In this document: positions 25,062 through 36,375 of the stretch, piece after piece
How the letters are laid out: each line of letters begins with the position of its first letter
How positions within the stretch are numbered: position 1 is the stretch's first letter
Notes under the pieces: model-generated
What the model saw: the letters and a program-made list of their open reading frames with translations, nothing else
The model's database searches: none
What the model was told of the DNA's origin: nothing
Made by a program: the position numbers and the translations under genes
Origin: Lantana camara
Lineage: Eukaryota; Streptophyta; Magnoliopsida; Lamiales; Verbenaceae
Reading direction: 5' to 3'
Assembly (NCBI GenBank): GCA_037501455.1
Contig: CM074861.1
Location: 34,178,001-34,242,000, forward strand
Length of the DNA stretch: 64,000 nt

Positions 25062-26576
25062 TGTAGTGCCCCTTAACACTACAACCTCGCACCGTTGTAC
25101 TTCCCGAGTGGATGTGAGTCCTAGCACTAAAGTATGAAATTAAGGTACAGCGGAAAATAGAAGAACTTAAAACAGTTATTTCATGAAAGGAGAATGTAAT
25201 AACCAAAGTCGAATGGAGCATATATTATTAAGTCAAGTAGTAGTGTATTTACAGTGATAAGTCTAGATTCAACATGAGAGCTGCTTATTTAAATATGTAT
25301 ATATACTCAGGATTATGCACTCTCGGTATAATCCTGATCTACTAAGACAATACACCTTATGACTTCAACATACCTCTAAGGCGTCGTTCCACAGATTCCT
25401 GAAATCATGAGTTAAAAGGGTAGGAGGATTAGTCAAAATGACTAAGTGATGGTGACTTGATGCTTATAATTATAGATAGTTTTTATTTTTGCAAACGCAT
25501 TTACCAAGAAAGTCTTGGTTTGGAAATATTCTCAAAATATTATACGGCACTAATATTCGATTCATACTAATTTGGAATAACAGGAATAGGGGGAATTATA
25601 AGCTACTTTTGAAAATATGAACCGTTTTAAAGAAATGGTTTGATGCCCGCAAGCTAGGCTTCTCCAACCTTAACTCCTTAAAAATCCAAGAAAAATAGTA
25701 GCGACATTGATCAAGGTGTCGGTACTTAATAAAACAAAATATAATGATATCAGCCTTTACCCCTTAGTGTCACGTAGGGGAGCAAACCCTAGTGACGATA
25801 AACGATATTTGGGAGGGACGTACCTTTTCCCGTCACTTGATGTGGAATAACCAACCTCCGGTTAGACCATCATCAAGTTCTAGTTGGCGGTTGGTATAAT
25901 AGTAGACCTCGGCCCGTGCCTCCCGGACTAGTACTTCTACCAAGGCCACCGGGCCCATAAGAAAACTATAATTTTACTTGCAAGACGAGAGTATTTAACG
26001 GAAAGAAAGTACTAAGTACTTCCGGGTAAATTCGTGATTTTTGAATGATACTATAATTTAATATGAAACTTTTTTCTCAAAAGGGATAGTAATATATATA
26101 GGGAACAAATTTAATAAAATAGGCTAAAATATTTTATATGTTGTCATGATTCCAGTTGAAAGTGTTTAAACCCTCACCCAGTGTCTTGACGATCTATGTA
26201 AAATCTTTAGGGTATGTTCTGCTTTATCCTCGCCTAAAAGTACTACTACCAGCTTAGGACTAAGTATTACTAATGAAATAAGTAATATACGGAAAATTAT
26301 AATAACCTAGAACTATATTTTTGAAAACGTTATTTAATCCCGAATTATATTTTTGGAAATTTTAGATAAAAGTATTTTCTTAAAAATCCAAATTATTTTT
26401 AAAATTATTATATGATATTATTAGTCAAAATTCTTCCTAAATGTTGAAAGTCAAAGTTACTATTAAAAAGTCAAAGTTACTATTGAAAAATGGTTACTAT
26501 TTGAGCATAGGGGATTAAACACTTTTAAACACATAATCAGACACACACCTACACACACTAAGCACACAGTCCACAC

Positions 26577-27496
26577 CTCTGATGCACGAACACTTTGAAA
26601 AACGATCCCATGTAGTATCGGACACGTGTCGGACACGGACATGCCTTCGACATGTGTCGGACACGTGTGGTCCATATCCTAAATAAAAAAAAATTAAATT
26701 AAAATAGGGACACGGTGTCGGACACTCTGCCGTAGAGTATCCGACACAGCTTAGACACGGATTCGGACAGATTTAGATTTCTGGAAGGAGGCTTCATCAT
26801 GCCATCTCTTGTCGATTTAGATGGTAAAAGCTCAGTCTATGTGGTGGTAATGGTGGTGGCCGTGGTGGTGGTGAGGTTTTGGAAGGAGGAGGCATCATCA
26901 TCTTAACATCTTCTGCCGAATCGAATGTTGAGGACTCCGTCTCCGTGATAGTGACGATACGTGGTGGTGGGGTTTTTGGGAGAAGGAGGGTCTATACCTC
27001 ATGCCGGTCATGGTGTCGATGTGAAACTGTGAATGGTTTACAACATATCTGAACTAGGGATGTAGATGAATGAGCGGCGGAAGAGTTGTGGGGAGAAATT
27101 TTAATGAATGAGCTACGGAGTAATGGTAATTAGGGTTAGACAAAAATACTTTTAATTTTAATCCTTTTGGGCCTTTAGCCCATAGAACTCTAAAATGGTT
27201 TTTTTTTTCTTCTTTATCCAGCATTCTTTCAAAACGCTGTATATATATTTCCTAGTAGTACTGTGATACTTTCAAGTTTTAAATCTTAGTCGGTCCATAC
27301 TAGAAATAGTTTACATAACTCAAAAGAATGTTTTATGTATATAAAATAAAGAATATTTGGATAGTGCTACATAAATTAATATTTATATTTAACATATATA
27401 CAGATATATATATAATATAGACGTGTCAAAGTCGTATCGTGTCCTAAAATTTTGAAAAAATCCATGTCGTGTCGTGTCCCTATCCGTGCATCTTAG
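26577..27496. mobile_element. 920-bp non-autonomous TIR DNA transposon
   Basis: It interrupts the solo LTR between two exact 8-bp copies of gtccacac (26569-26576 and 27497-27504; the base before each copy differs, a versus g). The ends are ctctgatgcacg and its near inverse cgtgcatcttag. Subterminal sequence on both sides is rich in gacacg/cgtgtc repeats (26615-26760 and 27420-27480). No transposase is encoded. An 8-bp duplication suits hAT; 9 bp with one mismatch would suit a Mutator-like element. I cannot choose. The middle (26760-27010) has GGT/GGAGGA-rich stretches that could be captured DNA, which I do not recognise. Confidence 0.75.
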
Positions 27497-28393
27497 GTCC
27501 ACACGCACACATCAAGAACATGTTCTTAAGTCTATTTGAATGTTCATAGGATATATTAAGCATACTTGATCACATTCATATTCATAATATAAGACTAAAG
27601 CATAATGTAGCAAAATATATGAATTTCTCATGAAAAAAATAATTCAAAATTTAATTTCCTAAACATGCATTTATTCAAATATTCAAAAACATAATTATGA
27701 ATATATAAACACATATTTAAATTATTTCATATAATAATCATGCATTTTCATAAATTAAATTCCTAACTTTAATCCATGAAATATAAATTCGTAAATCATA
27801 ATTTTCTAATAAAACATAAATATTTAACATAATTTAAAGCATATAAAATATACTAATTAAATTACCTAAACTAAATATGAAAATAAAGCATAAAAATAAA
27901 AAAAAAACTAACCTTGAGAGGGAGCCAGGTTGTGGCGAAAATATTGGGTTGAGACGAGAGATTTGTGAGTTAAAAATGAGAGGTTTGGGGGGTATTTATA
28001 GGTAGGAGTTTGGGGCCTAGAGGGAATTTTTAAAATGTGTAGGAAATGTGGAGAAATTAGGATCACACACCTAAACCTTCTATTTTTTAAAAAAGTGTTG
28101 TCATGAATGATGTCATAGGGAGTGTGATGTCATGGATGAGGTCATAATTAGGGGTGGGCATTCGGTAAAACCGTACCGAATCGAACCAAAATTTCGGTAA
28201 ACCGATAATTCGGTAGGACAAAAATGCCTACTGAATACCGAGCCGAATTTCTCGAACCGATAAAAACCGAAATTATTTCGATATAGTTCGGTAAGAAACC
28301 GAGATGTCGAATTTCAAAAAAAAAAAAAGAAAAGAAAAAGAAGTATGCCTAATGTCCAAACCCACCAGACGGCGAAAAGAAAGTAGAAAAACT

Positions 28394-30262
28394 TGTTGGA
28401 AAACACGAATCAGAAAGCAACGGAATTTAAAAAAATTTCCCAACAAAAGGATCTTGGACTCGCAATCGTGTAACCAAATTCGTAGAGATAAGAAACTTAC
28501 TTTTCTTTTATTCTTTCTTGAAGTGTTTCAAGCCACCCAAGAACGCTCTTCTCGCGGCTTGATCCCCTCTCCTTGGTAAAGCTCGAATCTTCAAACTTCC
28601 AACTTGAAGCTCTCTAGAGATAGTCCACCAACTTGACTACAATCTAACTAGTAAGGATGCTAGTTCTCTAGTTAGTGTTTAGGCTTAACCTAGGGTTTCG
28701 TTTATCTTGGAGAAAGGATGGTGTTCAACACATGAACCAAAAGAATTGCCAAGTAGCTCTAGCTCCCCTATTTATAATAAAGGGAGGACCGAAAATCCTA
28801 GTCCTTATGGGCTAGGGTTTTGGTCTCTCTCTCGTATTACTTGATCATCAAGTAATTTTAACTTTGACTTTGAATTCAAATTCAAATTAACTTTCAAGAG
28901 AGCTAAAAATATCCAAACTAATTTTTGGATAATTTTATACTTTATTTATTTAAAATAAATAACTTATTTTATCTAATTAATTAACTAGATTATTTTTCTC
29001 CAAAATAAGACTTTCTTTTTAATTCAAAATTAAACCAAAGTCTATTAAATAATTAATCACATTAATTATTTAACACATAAATAAATATACACATATATTT
29101 ACACACGTGTGAGACACGTGTCACAAGGACACGTGTCACTCACGTGAGCCACACGTGTGGTTCACACGTGTGGAACCCTCTTGGCCCGATTAACTCGTTT
29201 AATCATTTTAAAGCCTCAACTCATGTAACCAAGTTGTTGTGTGTGACCCTCTAGGTTCTCAATTCAATTAGCAGTGACCCTAATTAATTAATTCACTAAT
29301 TAATTAATCAGTCCACAGATTAAACGACCATAGTCTAGCAACAGGTGTTTAACCCATAGCTGAATTGGAATGTTCGGATTCGACAGAACCTTTAAGTCAT
29401 TGATTCATGTGAGATACAATCCTCCTACTTACTATCTCTCAACCAAGATCTAGGGCAAGGGAATAATCAGAACCCTAATAATCCGGTCTTAAAGCTAAGT
29501 GCATTTCATATCCATTTGATCTCAATCCAAGAAACCCTTTTCTTGATGTCTTGATCTACTGCCTTGGCCAAGGACTCCATATGGCATATGAATGACTTAT
29601 ACAATAAGAGATCACCTTGCAAATGCAAGTGTAGGTCCTTTCTTGATTCTCATTCACTTCCATGAATCACTTGTGTAGCCCCAGCATAAGCCTTGAATCA
29701 GTTGTCTAAGGCGACACCCTTTAAAGCTTATACCTAAGACTACAGAGTTAACTCATAAAGTGACAAGGAACCTCAAGTCTTAAGGATCAATTAATCACAT
29801 CAATGACTCGTGAGATATTTCCTAATCTGGAAGTTTCTATTTCCTGAAATAGAAACTGTCTTTCCCATTTAGGAATGTTCTTACACGGGGCACCTCAGTG
29901 AACTTACTTATTAAAGTAAGCACCCTCATGTATCACGCACGTATCAACTATACACTTTGCACCTCCAAGAAACAAGGTGGTCCTTCTTAAGGGCGTGATC
30001 CCACAAGTAAGCCTTAGAGGAGTCAGGTTGACACTCCCACTGTCTGTAGGACTCATCGGCTTAGAGTATTTTACTAATCATGACTTATGTGATATAGGGC
30101 TCGTTTTATGAACCATTTCACCTAAATGGTAGAGTACTAAAGTCATCAGGATTAGGGGAGTTCTTATACATGCACAGTTAAAGTAAACGCATACCAAACA
30201 ATAGCATATAAAGAAGTGTTGCCTCAATTCGTTATTTCATTCAAAGATTGTCTGTGATTACA
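28394..30262. repeat. Possible solo LTR of a Copia-like element inside the hAT-like transposon
   Basis: It begins tgttggaaaac and could end at gattaca (30262), which are plausible LTR termini. The body has the texture of a plant Copia LTR and carries no ORF of note. However, the 5-bp flanks (aaact and ataag) do not match, so the right boundary or the identity may be wrong. Orientation is not decided. The frame at 28304-28579 overlaps the left border and is not supported as a gene. Confidence 0.4.
29103..29171. repeat. Six ACGT-core palindromes at about helical spacing
   Basis: ACGT cores, most within cacgtg or acacgtgt, are centred at 29106.5, 29117.5, 29132.5, 29143.5, 29154.5 and 29167.5, giving steps of 11, 15, 11, 11 and 13 bp. 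CACGTG is the plant G-box recognised by bZIP and bHLH factors; a regulatory role here is inference. Confidence 0.7.
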
Positions 30263-30769
30263 ATAAGGAAAAGCACAAAGCGAATATATAATCGGCTTTC
30301 TAGGGCACTATTCCTATCAAAACCCACCACCGACGTGCCCACCGCAGCCACCACTTCCTATTCCATTTCCATAGCCAAATCCTTCAGCAAATCCACCAAC
30401 AAAGCAGAAATACCCAGACTATTTACGAAACTCAAAGCATCAATAAAAATCCAACATAAAAATAATCCTAAAAGAAGTAACAGAAAATTGGGAGGGAAGG
30501 CTGGCACAGCGGCGGCGAGGTGCGGCTGGAACGACGACGACGGGTGAGCGAGCTAGGCGCAGCTGCTAGGGTTCTTTCCCCCAATTTCCAAACTTCAAAT
30601 CGATTAGTATTCTTAATGTAAATATATTTGTAAATGTATTTTTTGTTAATCGTTAAAACTATAAACACGTTTTTACTGAAAAATAATAAGCTCCCAACGT
30701 TTTCAAAGAAAAAAGAAATAAATTTAATAGAAAAACATATTATATATTATACATATATTATATCACATT

Positions 30770-30809
<40 letters not shown>

Positions 30810-31901
30810 ATATTCGGTAAGGTTCGGTAAACCGAGTCGAATTACCGAAACTGAACTGAATACCGAAATTTAAAAAAAAAAAAACGAATACCGTCGGTAC
30901 CGACCAAAATTTCGATTTCGGTCGGTTCGACTGGTTTTACCGAATTGTGCCCACCCCTAGTCATAATATAACAAAAATAAATATAAAATAATGTAAAATT
31001 TATTAAAAGGTCTAGAGACAAGAGCTTGAAATGGTGAAAGCAGCGAAAGAATGAGCGTAAAATGAGCTTCGTCATGATTATAAACATGTTGCGTTTAAGT
31101 TTTTCGTTTGAAAGTTATAGACTTTAGAAATTACAAAAATCATGATAAATTATATAAAATGAGGCTATGATGAAATTTTAAAGGTCGAGAAAGTGGTCAT
31201 GGTTAGAGAAAACTTCGAGGAACATTTTAAATATGGTTTTGAATATTAAATAAAAGTTAAACTTTTATGGTAAAAATAATGATTTTTAAAAGAAAAATAT
31301 TTATGAAATAAGTTGCGGTTGGAATTACGTTTTGGTCAGAGGATGAAAATTCGTAAAATAATTCAACGATCGTTTTGACTATAACATTGAATAGCAAAAA
31401 GTGAACGAATAAAAAATTGTTTATGATGTGAATAGTAACTAGGGTTTTAGACGGTTTTTGATACTACTAGAGTTGGGATGGGAACTAGGGTTCACGGAAA
31501 ATGTCAAAATCCTCGAAATAATTTGAGGATTCATTTGGTTATAATATTGAGTAGGAAAAAGTATCTCGAGAAATAAACTAGAAGTTAGGTAAAAATCTAG
31601 GGCTTTATGGACATATTTGGAATTTAATGACCTACAATTGTTGGAAGAAGTTTCGAAATACAAGGAGTGGATTTAGGTGCTAGAGAGAGGTAAATATCAA
31701 GCTTCTAAGATTCTTTGAGAAGGATATCGAGACATATGCTCGATAAAGGAAAGAACTTAAGTACGAACTTCTCAAATGGAAATATAGCACATAAAGGCAT
31801 ATAAATCACATAAGAATGCAATGCATGAAGAGAATAAAAAGGGATCGAGATTAGAAACGCTTTTGGATCAACTCGGCCTTGATTACGGCCGTTATAGGTG
31901 G

Positions 31902-33179
31902 CGAGTGCAATGGTACGAAACATCCAACCTTTTTTCCTAAAAAATAAAATTTGAAAATTAAGACGTGTAGATATGATACGAGGCTATATTTTTCCCCTAT
32001 TTTAATTAACCAAGATTAGAGAAGTCCAAGAGAAAGCCCAAACACGAGAGGAGTCCAAGTAGATATTTGAACAAAATTTGACTGGTTATTGAAGAAAAAG
32101 GGGTGTTTAGAGAAAAGAGGGAAGACGAGGTCAAGGAGAAGAGGAGCGGGATTTGAATTTTGAAAACTCTCACGTGCCTAAAGAAGCGGATTTCCACAAC
32201 CACTAGGAAAAGATATAAATCAGAAAGATAGAGAAAAGAAGGATACGTTACAACCACTTTGAGAAAGTCTTTTACGTTGCCACACTTATCTTCATTATTC
32301 TTATGGGATTATTTTATAGATTTCAGAAATTGCAAGTCAGAACATACGTTTGGAATATTCTCAAGATTATCATTGTATTTTGGAGTTTACGACAGAGGAG
32401 GATTTCCATATTAGCGCGAGAAATATTAATTATGTCAGATTTCCCTTTTTATATTATTCCAAGGTTTAGACAAAGATATTCATAATAATCCCTAATGTTT
32501 TATTTTCATAACAAAATGACCCCTAACTTTCCTGAAACTAACAGAACAGTCCCTATGGCATTTTGGTCATTTTACAAATAATAATAAAATATTTAGGGGT
32601 AATTTTGGAAGGACGGGCCTAAAAGCTGACGGAACCCTAACGGTAAAATTGGACTTCAAGCGGAACTAAACCTTGGGGACTAAATGGTAAAATCGAAAAG
32701 AATAGGGACCGAATTGTAATTAGGCCTAAACTGAGGTTAGTTGGATGTAATTTTCCCTTATTTATACATTAGCTTCCTTTGCGTCTTCATGAAATCAATA
32801 TGAAAAATCCTAATCATTAAGATGTAACTTTAATTAATTAAAAGTTACTCAAGAGTCGAGATATTCTGTTTTTGCAAAGTTGCTGGTCAACTCACCCGAC
32901 AAGCAAGCATGATCTTATTAACGTTTTTTACTTTTTTGTTTATTTACTTTATAATGAGAATGAGGGTTTTTTCTTTAGCTCAGGGAAGAGAAGATTATTA
33001 CTAAGAAGATCTTGAAAAGCAAACAAAAACAAGAATAAGATCCAAATTCAAGTCGATCAAAATTGGCTTTTTAGCGCGTGAGCGAGCTAACATAATGGAC
33101 ATCGTACTAAACACAAAGAAAAACCTCAAAAAAAGATTAACAGACACTCACACGGCAACGGCTCAGATAAAAAAATAAT
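31902..33179. other. Unrecognised sequence, probably old repeat
   Basis: About 1.3 kb between the solo LTR and the possible LINE relic. It holds no long frame. The stretch around 32460-32780 has the texture of decayed LTR sequence, but I cannot assign it to a family in this window. Confidence 0.4.
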
Positions 33180-33503
33180 AATCCGAACCATATATTGATC
33201 TCTCAAAATGCCTCGTGGAATAGCCCTATACGTCTCTTGAATGATACTACCATTTGTATTAAGTTTCCACCAAACTCTCCAAAGGTCGCCTCATTGAACA
33301 TTCCACCATCCCAGAAAATGTCATAGTAGAACTGATAGTTCTAAATCCGATGAACCCATACAATATCTACGGGAAATGAGGGAACCGTGCCGGCAAGGAG
33401 TTAGATCAAGCTCCTCATAAATCGATTGGATTCCAAGCAACTGAGCAAACCAAAATATATTTTCCCCATTACCAATTTTCAGTTTGATATTATGATCCAC
33501 CAA
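33180..33503 (-). pseudogene. Possible LINE 3' relic (zf-RVT / RNase H region)
   Basis: A minus-strand frame from 33503 begins with a VDHNIKLKIGNGENIFWFAQ stretch resembling the zf-RVT region that follows the reverse transcriptase in plant LINEs. Further on, near 33240-33260, another frame reads WWKLNTNGS, like the KxNxDGS start of the LINE RNase H domain with the Asp changed to Asn. The order agrees with a minus-strand LINE. The evidence is short, with stops and shifts between the pieces, so this is tentative. Confidence 0.35.
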
Positions 33504-34360
33504 TTTGAAAGTTCATGACAAGTATGGAGGAAGTCAGCTTAGAAGAATGCTTCAGGAGACATTTCTACTTAACAATCTCGTTCCATGTAGTATTTTAGTT
33601 TTGCAAGTTCCACCATCGCCAACATGGCCAAATTGGAGCCCCAAAGAAAATTCCGCTTCATTACCCTAAACTGATTGTCGTTTTAATTATTTGCAGTTAC
33701 AATTTACCCAAATAAGTCAAAACATATTCTCAATTTTACCCAAAAAGGAAAAAAAACAAAACAGAAAAGCATAGTCTACCTTCAAAATCTGAGTACTGCA
33801 ATGAAAAGCTTCAACAATTTCTAGCATATAAGAAGAATGCTTCATCTCAAGTTTAATTCTCACGTAACAACAACAAAATGTACGTATTTGAAAATACTTG
33901 GCAATGCGTAAGTAACAAGTGAAGCACCGATTTTCACTATATCCTCATGTTCTTCTAAAATTAGCTCTGTAAGGTTGAATGATCAATACCTTCTTCATTG
34001 TGCAGTTATCTCCTCCAAAGTAGCACCTGTATGAGATAAATAAACGTAGCAAATTGCCACAAAGCCTCATATTAAGATCATCAACACAGCCCAAGAAAGC
34101 AGTTTTTACAAACCTTCAAGGTCCGTGAGTTAACAATTTTACATTCAAAGAGATGGACAACATATTGTATTATACTATTTACCATCAATCCAAAAATAAG
34201 AAAGTTGTACAAAAAGGTTTAGAATTTTAATCAATTAGTTTCAATGATTTTAGTAACGAGAGATTTTCGATCCGTCCTTCTATAGAGAAAAACGGGATCT
34301 ATAGAAAACAGAAAATTCGATTATCATAACAAATAGGTTGATGGGTAAAATAATACTCCC
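33504..34360. other. No recognisable feature
   Basis: AT-rich sequence without long frames, clear repeats or RNA genes that I can see. Confidence 0.5.
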
Positions 34361-34750
34361 CTGGGTCACGAGAACGGGCCCCTCGCGTTCTTTAATTATT
34401 TATTCCTCTTATAGAAAACTTGACCAGGGACCCACAGAAGCATGTCCCTCGTGCTCATTTTATCTCACGCTCGTGATTCCCATTACTTGGTAAAATTCCT
34501 TGAAAACTTTCCAAGGGATTCCACAGCTTAACCAGGGCACCTATGAAAATAGGTCCCTCGCGTTAGTTCGTCGTTAAAATTCTTTATAAATAATCTTTAA
34601 AGAAATCTCCTAAAGACCAGGGCACCCTCGAGAACGGGCCCCTCGAGATTCCTTTCCAAAAGAAATATTTCTAATGGTGATTTCCTTAAAGGATTCTTCT
34701 AATTAATTCCCTAATATAACTAGGGTACCCTCGGATACGGGTCCCTCGTG
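34361..34750. repeat. Five dispersed copies of a GGG(N)CCC ... CCCTCG inverted-repeat motif
   Basis: Units near 34361-34386, 34424-34452, 34532-34561, 34618-34647 and 34721-34749 share an agggNacc left arm and a ggNcccctcg or ggtccctcg right arm, for example gggcacct ... aggtccctcg. Each can fold back over a short loop. It lies 3' of the old gypsy-type gene remnant at 35161-35944, perhaps in its untranslated region or LTR. Confidence 0.6.
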
Positions 34751-35160
34751 TTGTTTTACCTTGGTCAAAATACTATGAACTCATTTTGCCAAGATTTACT
34801 TAGCTTCATTCCCAAACTTCCTATGTTAAAGCATAAAAGAGATAAGCAGATAAAGTAAGTAAAAAGGTAAGAAATAAAAGCATTCATGACAAAAACGGTG
34901 TTCATTCATTCAAAAAGGAGCGTACGGTCGATTACAGAAGATGTGCATTCAAGCCATTGACAAACAATAGAAAATTACAAGACTTTTTCACAGAGAAACA
35001 GATACAGATTCAGAAAGACCTTCGAAGGGCATAAACACGGGATGCTAGTGGGGGGCAATGTGTTGTGATGCTCCAGACCAAATTTGAGAAAATTTTCGAA
35101 AAGATTGATCTAACTATGCTCAACAGGTCTGGGCATCTTGGCCTTATCCACCTTCTAAGT

Positions 35161-35944
35161 CTACCACCTCAGTGTAGGGAGCATTAGCAGGTGCTTGTAG
35201 AGTTTGAGGCTCGGGGGTCTCAGCTGCGGAAGTAGGAGTCCCTTCATGGACCGGCGCTTAGGGAGCAGCATTGGAGGAATCCTCAGGAACAGGTGCAGCT
35301 TCAGGGGTCCCCTCGTTATCTCCCTCAGGGATGGGCTCAGGCTCGTGGGCCGCCATAAACTCCTTTTGTAGAAGAGTGACAAGCTCCGCATACTCAGGCT
35401 CCGCCAAATCATCCTCCGGACTCCCCTGGGTCACCGCGGGAGGGTTCAACTCCTCGTCATATTGAAAGCCCATTAGCCAGTGCCCTCGAGCGGTGGGGGC
35501 CGCCAGACCAAGTGTGATCAATTACCCAATCGCCATGTTGAAAGCCTTTTGAGCCTCATCATAGCAGTGCAAGTTGGCCGCGAACCCAAAAGCCTTAGAG
35601 TGACAGAATTTGAGCAGAGCCTCATGATTCGCTTCGGCTATGCGCTCGGGGAGCACCCTGTTGAACTCTTCCTCGCAGGCATTTTTAGAGGCCTCAGTAA
35701 ACTTCTTCTCGGCGGCGTTGAGCTGCCTACTCCTCTCATCCAAGTCCTTAATCAGCTTTTCATTGCTCTCCTTGTACTTGGCCAAATCTGCACGGGCCTT
35801 CTTACGAGACTCCTCCTTTTTCTCCAGCTCTTTCTTGAGCCTATTGTGTTCAGCCTCGAGGGACTCAAATTTGGCCCTCAGCACATCATTCTCCTCTTGG
35901 AGCTGGGTAGGGTTGGCCGTTCGAGCTATTTTCTTATACTACGC
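35161..35944 (-). pseudogene. 3' part of a gypsy-type transposon gene (coiled coil), split by element D
   Basis: The minus-strand frame from 35884 to 35522 encodes a long heptad-like coiled coil (LRAKFESLEAEHNRLKKELE and following) then a helical region ending near AQKAFNMAIG. Another frame (35521-35258) gives an acidic Pro/Glu-rich tail, so at least one frameshift or stop separates them. A coiled coil after an N-terminal domain is typical of proteins annotated in plants as putative gypsy type transposon (Pfam Transposase_28). The 5' part is at 61885-63879; the split is the insertion point of element D, with cttgc duplicated at 35945-35949 and 61880-61884. No polymerase is visible here. Confidence 0.6.
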
Positions 35945-35949
35945 CTTGC
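35945..35949. repeat. Target-site duplication of element D, left copy
   Basis: cttgc here is repeated exactly at 61880-61884. Confidence 0.93.
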
Positions 35950-36375
35950 TGTTGTATGATTTTACTAAGTTCAAAACCAATCGTGCAAGTGTACACTAAC
36001 GTACGCGTAGCACAACAGGATCGTACCCACAAGGAAGAGAAATCAATCACTACTCAATATCCTTCTCTAATCTAAAGACCGAACGAAAAGCAACTGTCGT
36101 CATCTATTAATCTACTAAAAATAGAATTAACAATTAACTAGAATTAAACACAAGTAACATCTAAAACACACGTGAACTAACTTCAGTGAACTAAACAGGC
36201 AGGGGAAAGTAATGAATCATACAATCAAGAGTCAATACGATACTTGTCTGACAGGTGTAATTCTATAACCTAGTCACTTATATTTGTATTACCCTCTCTC
36301 AAGGTGTAACCAAGTGCTTAATTAGTGTTCAATGTTGCTCTCGCAATCACCAATAGTTAATTAAACCATAGGAAC
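35950..36375 (-). repeat. 3' LTR of D, left segment
   Basis: Matches 60424-60847 in order. It is cut by the insertion of element C after ggaac (36371-36375). Confidence 0.93.

Larger units (their letters stand above)
28149..30959. mobile_element. 2.8-kb hAT-like non-autonomous DNA transposon
   Basis: The inverted termini are taggggtgggca at the left and tgcccacccctA at the right, followed inward by cggta/taccg-rich subterminal repeats (28160-28300 and 30810-30945). An exact 8-bp duplication gtcataat flanks it (28141-28148 and 30960-30967). An 8-bp duplication with an AGGGGTGGGCA-type end is the usual plant hAT signature. No transposase domain is visible. Much of the interior (28394 to about 30262) is an LTR-like insertion. 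A GC-rich patch at about 30500-30560 in otherwise AT-rich DNA is unexplained. Confidence 0.85.
25062..31896 (-). mobile_element. Solo LTR of family C, itself split by two DNA transposons
   Basis: It starts tgtagtgccccttaacac, the reverse complement of the end of the LTRs at 36376-39722 and 41296-44653. It continues in matching order (26160-26240, 27505-28140, 30968-31880) and ends with cggccgttata, a diverged form of the family's tgtaacagcc start. An exact GGTGG duplication flanks it. There is no internal region, so two LTRs have recombined to one. Subtracting the insertions at 26577-27496 and 28149-30959 leaves about 3.1 kb against 3.35 kb for the intact relatives. It is clearly more diverged from the two copies of element C than they are from each other. 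Confidence 0.85.

Noticed and set aside
35480..35999. Plus-strand frames of 159 and 119 codons
   Set aside because: Antisense of the coiled-coil region; Leu/Ser-rich composition is what a reversed Glu/Lys-rich helix gives. The end runs into the D LTR.
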